A stretch of 64,000 nt of DNA from Geobacteraceae bacterium (GCA_009773645.1 WSYB01000001.1:162644-226643), one strand, 5' to 3'; positions 36,564-45,892 are shown, numbered from the stretch's first letter. Translations and numbers: made by a program. The notes: a model not told the origin generated them from the letters alone.

Positions 36564-37549
36564 GTACCATTATTTCCTGTACTCACATTATTGTTCCCTA
36601 TATGCTCATCCAACATATCTAGAACTTTTGTATCAACATTTACATCAAACTTCCGAGCAAAATGCCGATCTGATAATATTATTGACGAGAAATCCGTGGA
36701 AGTTAGAGTATCTGGATGTGCTGCATCAGATCGAGACCATGAAATGAAACGCTTATAGTCATTACATATATTTAATTTATTATTATTGAGTAAAATTGTG
36801 TGAAAAAAAGCCTCGTCTGGGATAAGTGTAAATCTGAAATAATCTACATAGCTTGGATTGCTATCGACATAACTAATTATATAATCATAAGCATTTTTGT
36901 TAATGGTAAACCATTGTGCTCCTCCGTAACACTCAAAATCATTATTGAAAATATTATATTGTTTTCTAATACCTACTCTAGTGTTCAATTTCCTGGGTAA
37001 CGGCTTAATTCTTAAGAATGGTTGTATTTCATTAAAAATATTCCGCAGCTTTCTCCCTTTAAGTCTCAGAGTCTCTGGTATTTTATGCCAATATTTAAAC
37101 TTTGGTATTTTGAAATAATTAAAGTAGTATCTATTAAATCCTTCATATTTGTGCCAATACTTAGAGGTTAAAACTTTATCATACAGCAAGTAAGCATCAT
37201 AGGTACTTACTTCATAAAATTCTTTTATCTCGCGCAAAGGTTTGACAGGATAGTCTTGCCCTGATAACAAAAAGAGCCAATCGAACTTCATAGTCAATGA
37301 ATGAATTTTTTTTAAACAATGCAACATCATTCCAACCATGCTAAAATCGCCCCATTCAACACGCACATAGTCATCAATAAAATAAATGTCTTTCAGACTA
37401 CTGAAATAAGCTTTATCAAGTAGCGATGAAGAAGAATCATGATGAATGAAAATTAGTGAATCTGGATCTCCATTCTTTAAACAATATACTAATCTCTTGA
37501 CTTGGTCAGGATTATTATGTGAGCAAATCAAATAAAGTAACTTCGACAT
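36557..37549 (-). CDS. Core-2/I-branching-like glycosyltransferase (GT14)
   Basis: A 330-residue protein resembling the Core-2/I-branching beta-1,6-N-acetylglucosaminyltransferase family. MSKLLYLICSHNNPDQVKRLV, IFIHHDSSSSLLDKAYF, WGDFSMVGMMLHCLKKI, LFLLSGQDYPVKPL and ECYGGAQWFTINKNAYDYI are all family landmarks. In bacteria such enzymes add branching sugars to surface glycans; linkage here is not predictable. The gene is strikingly AT-rich, with many AAA/ATT codons, unlike its GC-richer neighbours, which suggests recent transfer. GAGGTC precedes the ATG. It is followed by a GT2 gene overlapping it by seven bases. Confidence 0.8.
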   Translation of the reverse strand: MSKLLYLICSHNNPDQVKRLVYCLKNGDPDSLIFIHHDSSSSLLDKAYFSSLKDIYFIDDYVRVEWGDFSMVGMMLHCLKKIHSLTMKFDWLFLLSGQDYPVKPLREIKEFYEVSTYDAYLLYDKVLTSKYWHKYEGFNRYYFNYFKIPKFKYWHKIPETLRLKGRKLRNIFNEIQPFLRIKPLPRKLNTRVGIRKQYNIFNNDFECYGGAQWFTINKNAYDYIISYVDSNPSYVDYFRFTLIPDEAFFHTILLNNNKLNICNDYKRFISWSRSDAAHPDTLTSTDFSSIILSDRHFARKFDVNVDTKVLDMLDEHIGNNNVSTGNNGTC

Positions 37550-37573
37550 AATGACCTCAATAAACTAGATATA

Positions 37574-38500
37574 TCATCTATCACTAAAATATTTTACTAT
37601 TTTAACGTGTACACAATATGGCAGATATGAAAGCAATATATACTTCAAGTCAACCTTTAACCCGAATTTTCCTAGTAAACCAGCACGAAAAATTTCACGT
37701 GCTGATCGGATATTATTCCCCCAGTAGAAATTTAACCCCTGGTTAAGCAATCGTCTGTCAACTAACTCTTTCACTTCATTTCTTTCGAAACGCGAGGAAA
37801 CTTCAGGGTGTTTTGTAAGGAACTCTCGCTTGACTTTTCTCTCAGAAATAGCACTCTGCACTGCATTGTCTGATGCCTGTCCTTCGTCATGAAAATGATA
37901 GAAGGCCATAACTTCAGGAACACGCACAATAGGCCTGCGCGTAGCAACCCGCAGCCAAATGGCATAATCTTCTGCATGTGTTAGTGATTCATCGAAGAGT
38001 TGACGGGCTTCCCCCAGAGCGCTGCGTCGGACGAGGACCGCATGGATAGGCCAAGGACAGCACCGCAAGAGGATTTCCAGCTTTCCTTCTGACTCATAAT
38101 CGGGAGGTATATACGGTTCTCCCTGGGGTCCGGGCAACCCGACTTTCTGCCACCCACAGTAGGCGAGCACCGCTTCGGAGTTTTCCTCAAGGGCACTATG
38201 GAGCTTTTCCAGACAATCTTCACGCCAAGTATCGTCGGCATCGAGAAAAGCCACGAATTCCCCTGTCGCCTCCGTAAGCCCCCGATTACGAGCTCGCGAC
38301 ACACCCTTACGAGGCTCATTAATAACGCGTAGCCTACCGTCGTTGAAATTCTCCGGAATCCTCCTCGTGCCGTCGGTTGAGCCGTTGTCAACCACGATCA
38401 GCTCAAAATCGCCATACGTCTGCCCCAGTACGCTACCGATGCCGCGAGCAATATACTTCTCGGCATTCAGACAGGGCATAATGACCGATATCACCGCCAC
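37574..38500 (-). CDS. GT2 family glycosyltransferase
   Basis: About 308 residues of GT-A type: AVISVIMPCLNAEKYIARGI, ELIVVDNGSTDGT, AFLDADDTWREDCLEKL (DxDD metal motif) and THAEDYAIWLRVATRRP (base segment). I chose the GTG at 38500, with GAGAGA upstream and five bases after the previous stop. The C-terminal third is helical and moderately AT-rich. It sits next to the AT-rich Core-2-like gene and may have arrived with it. Confidence 0.85.
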   Translation of the reverse strand: MAVISVIMPCLNAEKYIARGIGSVLGQTYGDFELIVVDNGSTDGTRRIPENFNDGRLRVINEPRKGVSRARNRGLTEATGEFVAFLDADDTWREDCLEKLHSALEENSEAVLAYCGWQKVGLPGPQGEPYIPPDYESEGKLEILLRCCPWPIHAVLVRRSALGEARQLFDESLTHAEDYAIWLRVATRRPIVRVPEVMAFYHFHDEGQASDNAVQSAISERKVKREFLTKHPEVSSRFERNEVKELVDRRLLNQGLNFYWGNNIRSAREIFRAGLLGKFGLKVDLKYILLSYLPYCVHVKIVKYFSDR

Positions 38501-38504
38501 GGAA

Positions 38505-40961
38505 CTATCTCTCAACCAGCTTGTTGTTAGCGGCGAAATCGGCCAGGTACTTTTCGGCGTACTCCACCATAAGGTTTTCCATCTTTGCCCGGGGCAAAAA
38601 CTTCTCCGCATAGCTGTTCACCGGCTGTTCCTTGGGCCAGTCGGTGCGGTAGAAGCGGACTACGCGCGGGACCTTGTAATTGTCGTCAGAGATGTAGAGA
38701 TCGCCGTTCGGCGCCACTGACGGACTGCTATTGCCGTGATAAAAGTGAGAATCGAATTTCCACCCCGGCCTTGGAGGCCAACGATGCTCTTCCTCCGAAT
38801 CCAAGAAACTTGTTACAAACCCGTCGTGATAGCGCCGTATTCCCGAATGATCCCAGCCACCGTTGTAGATGGCTCCAGTGCGTGGGCACTGGGTCTGCCA
38901 GAGGGTCGAGGTGAAAAGCAGCGAGCGTGCATCGGCTGGTCCGTCGATGAGCACCGTATCCTGATGCCTGTTCCAGGCAGCACCGGTGGTGGCCTTCTGC
39001 CAGCTGCCGTCAGCAGCCATGCTGTCGTAAAGGGTTACCACCTTTCCCGTTCCGGTATCGATCGACTGCATCCGCCCGGGGCTGCTTCCGCAAGGGCCAC
39101 AGCAGCCGCCATGCTGGGCGTTGAAAATGTCCCCTTCAGCACCGACACAGGTACCACCGTGGGAGCCGGGACCATCACTTCCGGTACGAAAATTCTTCGG
39201 CACAACTCCATCAAGCGTCAACCGTCGTAGCAAACTGCCCGACTGCAGGTCATAGAGGGCAAGGCTCTGAAACGCATTATTCTCTTCATAGGCCTCCCGA
39301 TCAGAAAACCATGCGGATTTGCCATTTGGTGCGATGAGCGGCCGACGGCCCACCAGCCCCGGGCCAGGGAGGTTGACGTTCTTTACGTCCCCTTCGGTTC
39401 GCACGACGAACAGAGGGGCTCGTCTACCATCCTTAGCCGGTGCAATTTCGAGTTCACCTCCCGCAGGGCTCTTTACTTTTCGGTACATACTGTTCCAGTC
39501 GAGCACCGCCGGGAGGTGGAATACCAGCCCCGTTTTCAGGCAACGGTAAGGAAGAAGCTTCTCAACGTACCGCCATTTCTTCCCTTGGATAAAGTAGAGC
39601 CTGCCAGTGACCGGATCGAGGGCAGACTTCGCTCCCAGGACAAGTCGCGCATCCTCACCAACTCCATCGGTGTCTCCTCTTTCGCGTGGCTTGCCGATGA
39701 CGCTGAGTTTTTTTGAGGTCGGATCGTAGTGAATTATCGCTTCGTCGGCCAAGGCGTATACGTCGGTCACCTCACCACCACCAGGTGCCCACACGAAACA
39801 CATTCCCCAGAAACGTGCTCCCCAGCGGCGGAGGATATCGCCATGGGTCTTTTTCCCCTTCGAGCTGATCTGCTCTGCCAGCGAATCTGGCACACGAAAC
39901 ACCTCTTCCCACTTCCAGGTTCCAGGAGAAAGGATGCGACAGGTACTCTTTGGCCCATACCAGCTCTCTCCCCACCTTACACGATACCACTTTTCACGTT
40001 CAGCCAAGCTCTTTGGATACGGCCGTTCTTCCTTATAGCCCCACTCCTTCAGGGTCCACTCGCGGCCGGCCGAATCCTTCTCCTTCCGCACGGTGGAAGC
40101 GGCTTTTTCTTCGGCCCCAAAAACCACATTCCCCACAAAAACCGCTGCCAGGATAATCGACATCGCAGTCATCAACCCCCCCCCCGCCCGTTCAAGCAAG
40201 CGCCTACCGTAGTAGCGCAGGGAAGTCATAATACTACCGTCATTGTTACCGTAGGCTAGCTTCCGTATAAACCTCGGCAGGGTATCTGTCCCGTAGATGT
40301 CGAGACGCCGCAGGGCGAGATGGTTTATGTCCGCCCCATTGAAGCCCGACATGGTCGTACAGGCTGTAAGATAGCCGGCCTCCCGCACCAGGGCGACAAC
40401 AGCCTCGTTCATCTCACCGTAGGGATATGAAAAATGCCGCACCGGCACTTCGAGCCGTTCCTCCATCACCCGCTTGGATTCCCTCATTTCAGTCAGCGCA
40501 TCCGCCGGCGCCAGTTCCGTAAGCCGTCGGTGGCTCACCGTATGGGAGCCGAACGTAACGCCGCCCCGTAGCATCTCCGCCACATTGTCCCACGTCAGGA
40601 GCCAACGCTCCGGCCCGCCGCACGCCACGTCCCATGCATTCGTCCCGCCGACACATCCGGTCACCAGAAACACGGTTGCTGGAAAGCCGCACCTTTGCAG
40701 AATCGGAAAGGCAGCGGCGAAGTTATCCGCATAGCCGTCGTCAAACGTAATGACCACCGGCCGGAACGGCAGTACGCCTTTCCCCGCCGCCACCTCGGCC
40801 AGCAGATCAAGCGAAACAGGCGTGTACTCGTCTTCGCGGAGAAACTCCATCTGCCGCTCGAACTCCGACAACGGGAGGCAGATTGATCGCTCGCGGGCAT
40901 CGGACGGCTCTGCGATGCTGTGGTACATGAGGATGGGAACGCGTAATGTGGTCATCGCCAT
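38505..40961 (-). CDS. polysaccharide deacetylase joined in frame to a secreted propeller-like protein
   Basis: An 818-codon frame made of two unlike halves. Residues 1-260 are a NodB-type polysaccharide deacetylase: PILMYHSIAEP, VVITFDDGYADNF (catalytic and metal Asp), FGSHTVSHRRL (metal His pair) and HFSYPYGEMNE. Residues 264-283 read MTAMSIILAAVFVGNVVFGA, a good signal peptide, followed by about 530 residues with a repeated beta-propeller look (YALADEAIIHYDPTSKKLSVIG, LALYDLQSGSLLRRL, SVAPNGDLYISDDNYKVP). The halves meet at a run of ten G residues (40176-40185). With nine G residues the first frame would stop at TGA overlapping the ATG of the second (TGATG). So the two are probably coupled genes, fused by tract-length change or by a sequence error. 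Confidence 0.75.
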   Translation of the reverse strand: MAMTTLRVPILMYHSIAEPSDARERSICLPLSEFERQMEFLREDEYTPVSLDLLAEVAAGKGVLPFRPVVITFDDGYADNFAAAFPILQRCGFPATVFLVTGCVGGTNAWDVACGGPERWLLTWDNVAEMLRGGVTFGSHTVSHRRLTELAPADALTEMRESKRVMEERLEVPVRHFSYPYGEMNEAVVALVREAGYLTACTTMSGFNGADINHLALRRLDIYGTDTLPRFIRKLAYGNNDGSIMTSLRYYGRRLLERAGGGLMTAMSIILAAVFVGNVVFGAEEKAASTVRKEKDSAGREWTLKEWGYKEERPYPKSLAEREKWYRVRWGESWYGPKSTCRILSPGTWKWEEVFRVPDSLAEQISSKGKKTHGDILRRWGARFWGMCFVWAPGGGEVTDVYALADEAIIHYDPTSKKLSVIGKPRERGDTDGVGEDARLVLGAKSALDPVTGRLYFIQGKKWRYVEKLLPYRCLKTGLVFHLPAVLDWNSMYRKVKSPAGGELEIAPAKDGRRAPLFVVRTEGDVKNVNLPGPGLVGRRPLIAPNGKSAWFSDREAYEENNAFQSLALYDLQSGSLLRRLTLDGVVPKNFRTGSDGPGSHGGTCVGAEGDIFNAQHGGCCGPCGSSPGRMQSIDTGTGKVVTLYDSMAADGSWQKATTGAAWNRHQDTVLIDGPADARSLLFTSTLWQTQCPRTGAIYNGGWDHSGIRRYHDGFVTSFLDSEEEHRWPPRPGWKFDSHFYHGNSSPSVAPNGDLYISDDNYKVPRVVRFYRTDWPKEQPVNSYAEKFLPRAKMENLMVEYAEKYLADFAANNKLVER
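40176..40185 (-). other. G10 tract at deacetylase/propeller junction
   Basis: Ten C residues on the plus strand, read as GCG-GGG-GGG-GGG in the fused frame. Removing one base would place TGA immediately after the tract and separate the deacetylase from the following signal-peptide-bearing frame starting at ATG 40172. A run of this length is prone to slipped-strand change and also to sequencing error. Confidence 0.9.
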
Positions 40962-41040
40962 TATCTTCTTTTCAGCAGACTGACCTTCATGGGGTAATTA
41001 CGAAGCCGGCACTGCACTATGGAGGGGAGTGTCACATTCG

Positions 41041-42123
41041 TCACTTGATAATCTCACTCCTTAGAGATTCGAGATAACCTCTGCCGAATTTCAGGTCAGG
41101 CTCCATATGATTACCCTCGGCCCACTCGTTCCATGCCTTAATAAAGAGAATTTTTTTCTCAAACGGTTTCCCTTCTGATACCTGCAACGCCTTTATCACC
41201 TGCTGTCGAAACAGTTCAGGAGTGGACCCGTGAAGTACAAGGCCATTTCGCCCGCTTCGCGGAGTGTTGTCCCAATTGGGGATTAAGCAAGGAAAATTCT
41301 CAATCCCGTCAACAGGGTCTTGAATCATGCCCAGACATTCATCGGAATAATTATATATCGCAGGAGCATTCGTCCTGATGCGTTGCCATCTTTCGAGCCG
41401 CTTGAGAGGCTGGCGTCGAGAAATCCAGCAGGTTTTCCATTTATGCAGATTTGGCAGCTTCGGAGTGATTGAGCCGTCGAACCCGAACTCGGCTGGATTC
41501 CAGAAGGGGTCTTCATGCACGCCAACGAAGTAAAGCCCACTGATTCCTGCCTTTGCAGTCATGTTTCTCCAGAAATCGGTTACCCTCTTCGGCTCGGGTA
41601 GCTCATGGGGACGGTAAATAATGAACAGTGGCTTTCCATCGACCTTGACATATCGTTTGTCAGAAAAAGCCCTGAGCAGAAAATCAAAGTGTGCCCGATG
41701 ATCCTCCTCACCCGGATAGGTCTGCTCGATCAGGATGTTGTTCGGCTGGCCGTGCCAGATGCCAGTCCAGGTCTGGTTAGCCCAGCAGATACAGAAAGGA
41801 AAGTCCGGCTCACCAGACCCGAGAACCTCATTGAACGGACGCTCAAGAATGCGTTGGCCGCCAAACCAGTAATGGTAGTAACAGAATGCCTCCACCCCGT
41901 ATTCGCGTGCCAGATCGGCCTGCGCAATCCGAGTTTCGGGGACGCGCAAATCGTAGAACCCAAGATCAGCTGGAATGTGTGGCTGGTAGTGACCCTTAAA
42001 GAGGGGTTTGGCTTTCGCTGAATTAGTCCATTCAGTGAAACCCCTTCCCCACCATTCATCATTTTCTGGAACGGGATGGTACTGGGGCAAATAAAATGCT
42101 ATGGCTCGTGCTCTCGTTTGCAT
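41041..42123 (-). CDS. WbsX-like protein (GH99-like domain)
   Basis: A 360-residue protein of the WbsX family: AIAFYLPQYHPVPENDEWWGRGFTEWTNSAKAKPLF is its hallmark, with EAFCYYHYWFGGQRILERPFNEVL and FIKAWNEWAEGNHMEPD at the C-terminus. The domain resembles glycoside hydrolase family 99 and is common in rhamnan/O-antigen loci, where it is usually annotated as glycosyl transferase; its chemistry is unproven. It is a close relative of the next gene upstream. I use ATG 42123; a GTG three codons upstream is possible. Confidence 0.85.
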   Translation of the reverse strand: MQTRARAIAFYLPQYHPVPENDEWWGRGFTEWTNSAKAKPLFKGHYQPHIPADLGFYDLRVPETRIAQADLAREYGVEAFCYYHYWFGGQRILERPFNEVLGSGEPDFPFCICWANQTWTGIWHGQPNNILIEQTYPGEEDHRAHFDFLLRAFSDKRYVKVDGKPLFIIYRPHELPEPKRVTDFWRNMTAKAGISGLYFVGVHEDPFWNPAEFGFDGSITPKLPNLHKWKTCWISRRQPLKRLERWQRIRTNAPAIYNYSDECLGMIQDPVDGIENFPCLIPNWDNTPRSGRNGLVLHGSTPELFRQQVIKALQVSEGKPFEKKILFIKAWNEWAEGNHMEPDLKFGRGYLESLRSEIIK

Positions 42124-42145
42124 ATATATCACTATAAAATGGGAA

Positions 42146-43384
42146 TTAGTACTTTCTTCTGGTCATAACCTTGATCAATTCAACTTGCTCTGCAAGAACC
42201 TCTTTCGCTTTCCAGTAACAGGACCTAAACGGTGATTTTATTAAAGGGCTTAAGGCCGGCTTATAGGATTCGAGAAGCGACATAGCCTGCTGCTCAACGC
42301 TCAGAGCCCTTTGAGTTGCTTCAAGATAAGCATGTCCCCATTTCTGATCGGGTTCTAGGTGGTTGCCTTCGGCCCACTCGTTCCATGCATTTACGAAAAC
42401 AATTCTCTCATCACCGGTAAAACGAACCTTTGTTCGGATCACAACCTCTTTTAGCCAATTTTCATATTTTTCAGGCGTCGAGTCATAAAAGATGTAGGCA
42501 TTCTTCTTCCGGGCACTATTGTCCCATGAAGGAGTCACACAGTGAAAACGTTTGAATGGCGGTGTTGGTCTGTTCAACATGCTACGTGCCATACTCTGGT
42601 AGCTGAAAACACGATTTTCAATATATCCAGGAGCTAGGAGGCCGAGTTTTGCGAGTAGCTTGTGGGTATTTCCTCCAAATATTCGCTTCCCCCAAGCACC
42701 ATTGAAAGGGGCAAATTCGACTGTAGCATCGAAGCCAATATCTTCAGGATTGCCTGAATCACCAAAACTTTCAACTCGTACAAGATACAAATCTTTGATA
42801 CCAGCACGTCTTGCTTCGTTTCTCCAGATATCAGCTGTATTTTTCGGGCCTGGGAGAAGCCCTGTACGATAAACAAGGAAAAGCGGCTTCCCATCGACCC
42901 GTATGTATCGTTCATCACGAAAAGCGGGCAATAGCGACCGAATATGGTTTATATCATCGTCTATACTGTATTTCTGTTCTAGAAGAATTTGGTGGTCACT
43001 GCCGTCCCATGTCCTTGTCCAGTTCTCATTTGCCCAACAGAGGCAGAATGGGTAATTAGGGTAATGAGAAGACAGCACCTCATTGAACGGCCGTTCCAAG
43101 ATTTTGCGTCCGTTGAACCAGTAATGATAGTAACAAAACCCACGTATTCCATACTGCCTTGCAAGATCTGCTTGAGCTTCCCGAGTCTCCGATGCACGTA
43201 AATCATAGAATCCAAGGTCAGCAGGGAGATGAGGCTGGTAGTGGTCCGGGAACAACGGACGTGCCTTTACTACATTGGTCCATTCAGTGAACCCCCTGCC
43301 CCACCATTCATCATTTTCCGGAATCGGGTGGAATTGGGGGAGATAAAAAGCAATAAGTCTTAAATCGTTTTCAGTCATAGTCAC
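42146..43384 (-). CDS. WbsX-like protein (GH99-like domain)
   Basis: A 412-residue WbsX-family protein with LIAFYLPQFHPIPENDEWWGRGFTEWTNVVKARPLF, GFCYYHYWFNGRKILERPFNEVL, ADIWRNEARRAGIKDLYLV and FVNAWNEWAEGNHLEPD. It shares most landmarks with the neighbouring 41041-42123 gene, implying a tandem duplication followed by divergence. An extra C-terminal stretch of about 45 residues is helical and basic. GAAGG lies seven bases before the GTG at 43384; ATG 43378 is an alternative start. Confidence 0.85.
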   Translation of the reverse strand: MTMTENDLRLIAFYLPQFHPIPENDEWWGRGFTEWTNVVKARPLFPDHYQPHLPADLGFYDLRASETREAQADLARQYGIRGFCYYHYWFNGRKILERPFNEVLSSHYPNYPFCLCWANENWTRTWDGSDHQILLEQKYSIDDDINHIRSLLPAFRDERYIRVDGKPLFLVYRTGLLPGPKNTADIWRNEARRAGIKDLYLVRVESFGDSGNPEDIGFDATVEFAPFNGAWGKRIFGGNTHKLLAKLGLLAPGYIENRVFSYQSMARSMLNRPTPPFKRFHCVTPSWDNSARKKNAYIFYDSTPEKYENWLKEVVIRTKVRFTGDERIVFVNAWNEWAEGNHLEPDQKWGHAYLEATQRALSVEQQAMSLLESYKPALSPLIKSPFRSCYWKAKEVLAEQVELIKVMTRRKY

Positions 43385-43394
43385 AAAATAACCT

Positions 43395-44558
43395 TCAGCT
43401 GTTAATTTCGTACAATCGACTCACAACAGCGTCAAACATGACCCTTATTCGTTTATCCCAAGTTTCATTGCGAGCAGCAGCAATACGCCGCGCACTTTGT
43501 TCGGCTGTATCACAATTAAGCGTATTCTCTATTCCCTGCACAAATTCGAACCTGTCGGAGGTCATAGTAAGATATTCTGCAAAACGCTCAACGCCTGAAA
43601 CTTTAGTCGAAACGATCGGCCGGCCCGATGCCAAATACTGATATAGCTTCAAAGGACTCATCGACCGCGTGTAATCGGTATCCCGATGAGGAATCAGGCA
43701 AACGTCAAGCTTTGATAGAAAGTCCGGAAGTTCACTGTTTGGAATGAAATCAACATAATGCACATTAGGAAATGTCAGCAGCCCTCTCATATACAAATCA
43801 ACGCCATACTGGGGTCCAACAAGGACAAGAGACCAATCGGGCCGCTGCGTAGCAACGAATTCCAACAAATCCAGGTCAGTTCGTTCGGTAAGCCAGCCGA
43901 CATACCCTATTCGTGGTCGTGCACCATTGCGCTGATGGGGAGGAGCAGCCGGCTGACCGAAGAAACGTTCATCGACTCCATTTTCAAACATCAGACAAGG
44001 CGTGGAACCCTCAGAAAACAAATCATAATTCTGTTGTGACGAGGCAATGATCAGATCTGAAAACAAGGGCACTCGCGGATACTGACGCTTAGCAATGTCA
44101 TAGAGCCAGAACGCCGGATCGAACCGGGTGAAGTCATCCACAATCTGCGTTACGACCATCCGGTGGGGCACCATCTTGATTATATCTTCCACGTACTGAT
44201 GCGGAGGGAAAAGCCACAGAACCGTTGTATCGCGTCTGAACCCCTTGCTGCGAAGAACCTTCTTGAATTCGCGCTCAAGCCAAAGTCGCCTGAGCCGCCC
44301 AACGATGCCCGTCTCATCACGGAGTGAAAGAACTTGGTTGACAAGCGTCAGTTTGTCAGAAACCCTACGAACCCAGCACGGGCCACTCTGGCCGGCCAGC
44401 TCCGGCGGGAAGACGGTAACCACATGGCGCACCTCTGGCAACTCGGCCAGATGCTTTGCAACACATTCGTAGGTTCTGCCGAACTGCCCCCAGTCGTCGT
44501 GAAACCAGAAGAGGAGTATGGTAACCCCAGAAGCATCGGTTGCGCGTGCAGTTTTCAT
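43395..44558 (-). CDS. GT-B family glycosyltransferase
   Basis: A 387-residue GT-B enzyme of the family-1/4 type. The N-terminal domain has TILLFWFHDDWGQFGRTYE; the C-terminal domain has RPRIGYVGWLTERTDLDLLEFV, LSKLDVCLIPHRDTDYTRSMSPLKLYQYLASGRPIVSTKVSG, the last a family-1-like SPLK-x-YQYLA motif seen in UDP-galactofuranose/LPS-type transferases. It starts ATG with a four-base overlap onto the iron-sulfur protein gene upstream. Donor unknown. Confidence 0.83.
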   Translation of the reverse strand: MKTARATDASGVTILLFWFHDDWGQFGRTYECVAKHLAELPEVRHVVTVFPPELAGQSGPCWVRRVSDKLTLVNQVLSLRDETGIVGRLRRLWLEREFKKVLRSKGFRRDTTVLWLFPPHQYVEDIIKMVPHRMVVTQIVDDFTRFDPAFWLYDIAKRQYPRVPLFSDLIIASSQQNYDLFSEGSTPCLMFENGVDERFFGQPAAPPHQRNGARPRIGYVGWLTERTDLDLLEFVATQRPDWSLVLVGPQYGVDLYMRGLLTFPNVHYVDFIPNSELPDFLSKLDVCLIPHRDTDYTRSMSPLKLYQYLASGRPIVSTKVSGVERFAEYLTMTSDRFEFVQGIENTLNCDTAEQSARRIAAARNETWDKRIRVMFDAVVSRLYEINS

Positions 44559-45892
44559 TGGGCCTTTCGTTGTATTTGAGAAGCAAGCGGTTCATGCCAA
44601 AGCGGCAGGGTGTACCCGGCGATTAATACCTTTGCTGGCAAGTAAGAACGGTCAACCGGTAGCGACAGATAACGGTCACCGACCAGCAGGTGCTTTGCCG
44701 TCTTCCTAACCACAGGTATACTAAATAAACGATGAACCGCGGCAAAAACGCGTCGGTCACGCTCATTCCAGTCATAACCACACCGAAGTTCGTCTGTCAT
44801 TTCAAATTCGGTTGCCCTTCGTCGTTTTCCATGGGTAAGCTCTATCAGGTACTGCGACTTTATCTTTTTGTTGATTATACCGTTGCGGTGCGTGACGAAA
44901 TCTGAGACCGGTTCGAGAGTCATGTCGGTAGCAGGGCGCAGTGCATTCTCTCCCGCCTCGGTGCGTACCAGCAGTACGCTGTTGCCATCATGCAGCCAGG
45001 TGTCACCGACTGCTATATCGGCGAACTCATTGATCAGGTCGGGACACATGTGGCAGCGCAACGGCGTGAAGATCGGCGCCAAGCCAAGATGTACAGCAAC
45101 GTTTTTCTTGTGCAGCAGGTTGCCGGAGCGCAATCCGACTTTAATGCCATAGCCGTCGGCCTTAGTACGGGTGGAGTAGGACGTTACGTCATGGGGTTGA
45201 ATGCCCTTACTCTTCAGGTAAAAGAGTGTTGCTTCCTGGCCGATGTTGATACCGCAAAATATCCCAATCAGCACTACAATATTCTTGGTCAGATGGGGAG
45301 TATGCTGCTGGGCTTTGCGCAAAGCAGCTATAGCGCAAGGTAGCCCGACGACGGCAACCCGTCGGCCAGTCGACGCGACTTCACGTAAGACCTGATTTAC
45401 AGGAACGCAGACGTAGATGGAATTGGCACAGTGAACCAAGTCCTCCTTTATCGAGACTACTTTGCCTTCCGGCACATAAGGCCGATCTGTGCGGTAGCCA
45501 GCCACCACGGCACCATCAATGACACCTTCGTTGAGAAGATTCACAAGTAACTGCGTCACCAAACCGCCTCCGGCACTCTGACGGTAAATGGTCTCATCCG
45601 TGGTCCGACCAACGAGAAAGCGCCTGGTGATGCCGTAGGGCTCGTCATGCCGGGGCAGCCTGCCAAACAGTCGGCCGTAAAGCGTGGCTTGGGGCGTGCT
45701 ATAACCGGGACATACGGCGACACACCTGCCGCAGCGACTGCAGGGACAATCGGCAACAGCCGTGGGTTTAAGGCTGTCGGGTTCAATGGTGATACTCGCC
45801 ACAGGGCAGACAGCCGAACAGGTTCCGCAGCGGCAGCAGAGACCAGCGCGGAGCACATCCTGCTCAAGAGTTGCCCAATCGGCGCGCGTCAC
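44555..45892 (-). CDS. iron-sulfur F420H2-dehydrogenase beta-subunit-like protein
   Basis: A 445-residue protein. Residues 15-70 hold a two-cluster ferredoxin domain (CCRCGTCSAVCPVASI and CPCSRCGRCVAVCPG). Residues about 85-350 match the coenzyme F420 hydrogenase/dehydrogenase beta-subunit domain (QSAGGGLVTQLLVNLLNEGVIDGAVV, GLPCAIAALRKAQ, FCGINIGQEATLFYL, RCHMCPDLINEFADIAVGDTW). Such proteins recur in polysaccharide loci, often by pyruvyl transferases, and are thought to reduce a sugar or cofactor; F420 use is not implied. It starts at GTG with GAGGGG upstream and overlaps the DUF2264 stop as GTGA. Confidence 0.83.
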   Translation of the reverse strand: MTRADWATLEQDVLRAGLCCRCGTCSAVCPVASITIEPDSLKPTAVADCPCSRCGRCVAVCPGYSTPQATLYGRLFGRLPRHDEPYGITRRFLVGRTTDETIYRQSAGGGLVTQLLVNLLNEGVIDGAVVAGYRTDRPYVPEGKVVSIKEDLVHCANSIYVCVPVNQVLREVASTGRRVAVVGLPCAIAALRKAQQHTPHLTKNIVVLIGIFCGINIGQEATLFYLKSKGIQPHDVTSYSTRTKADGYGIKVGLRSGNLLHKKNVAVHLGLAPIFTPLRCHMCPDLINEFADIAVGDTWLHDGNSVLLVRTEAGENALRPATDMTLEPVSDFVTHRNGIINKKIKSQYLIELTHGKRRRATEFEMTDELRCGYDWNERDRRVFAAVHRLFSIPVVRKTAKHLLVGDRYLSLPVDRSYLPAKVLIAGYTLPLWHEPLASQIQRKAQ

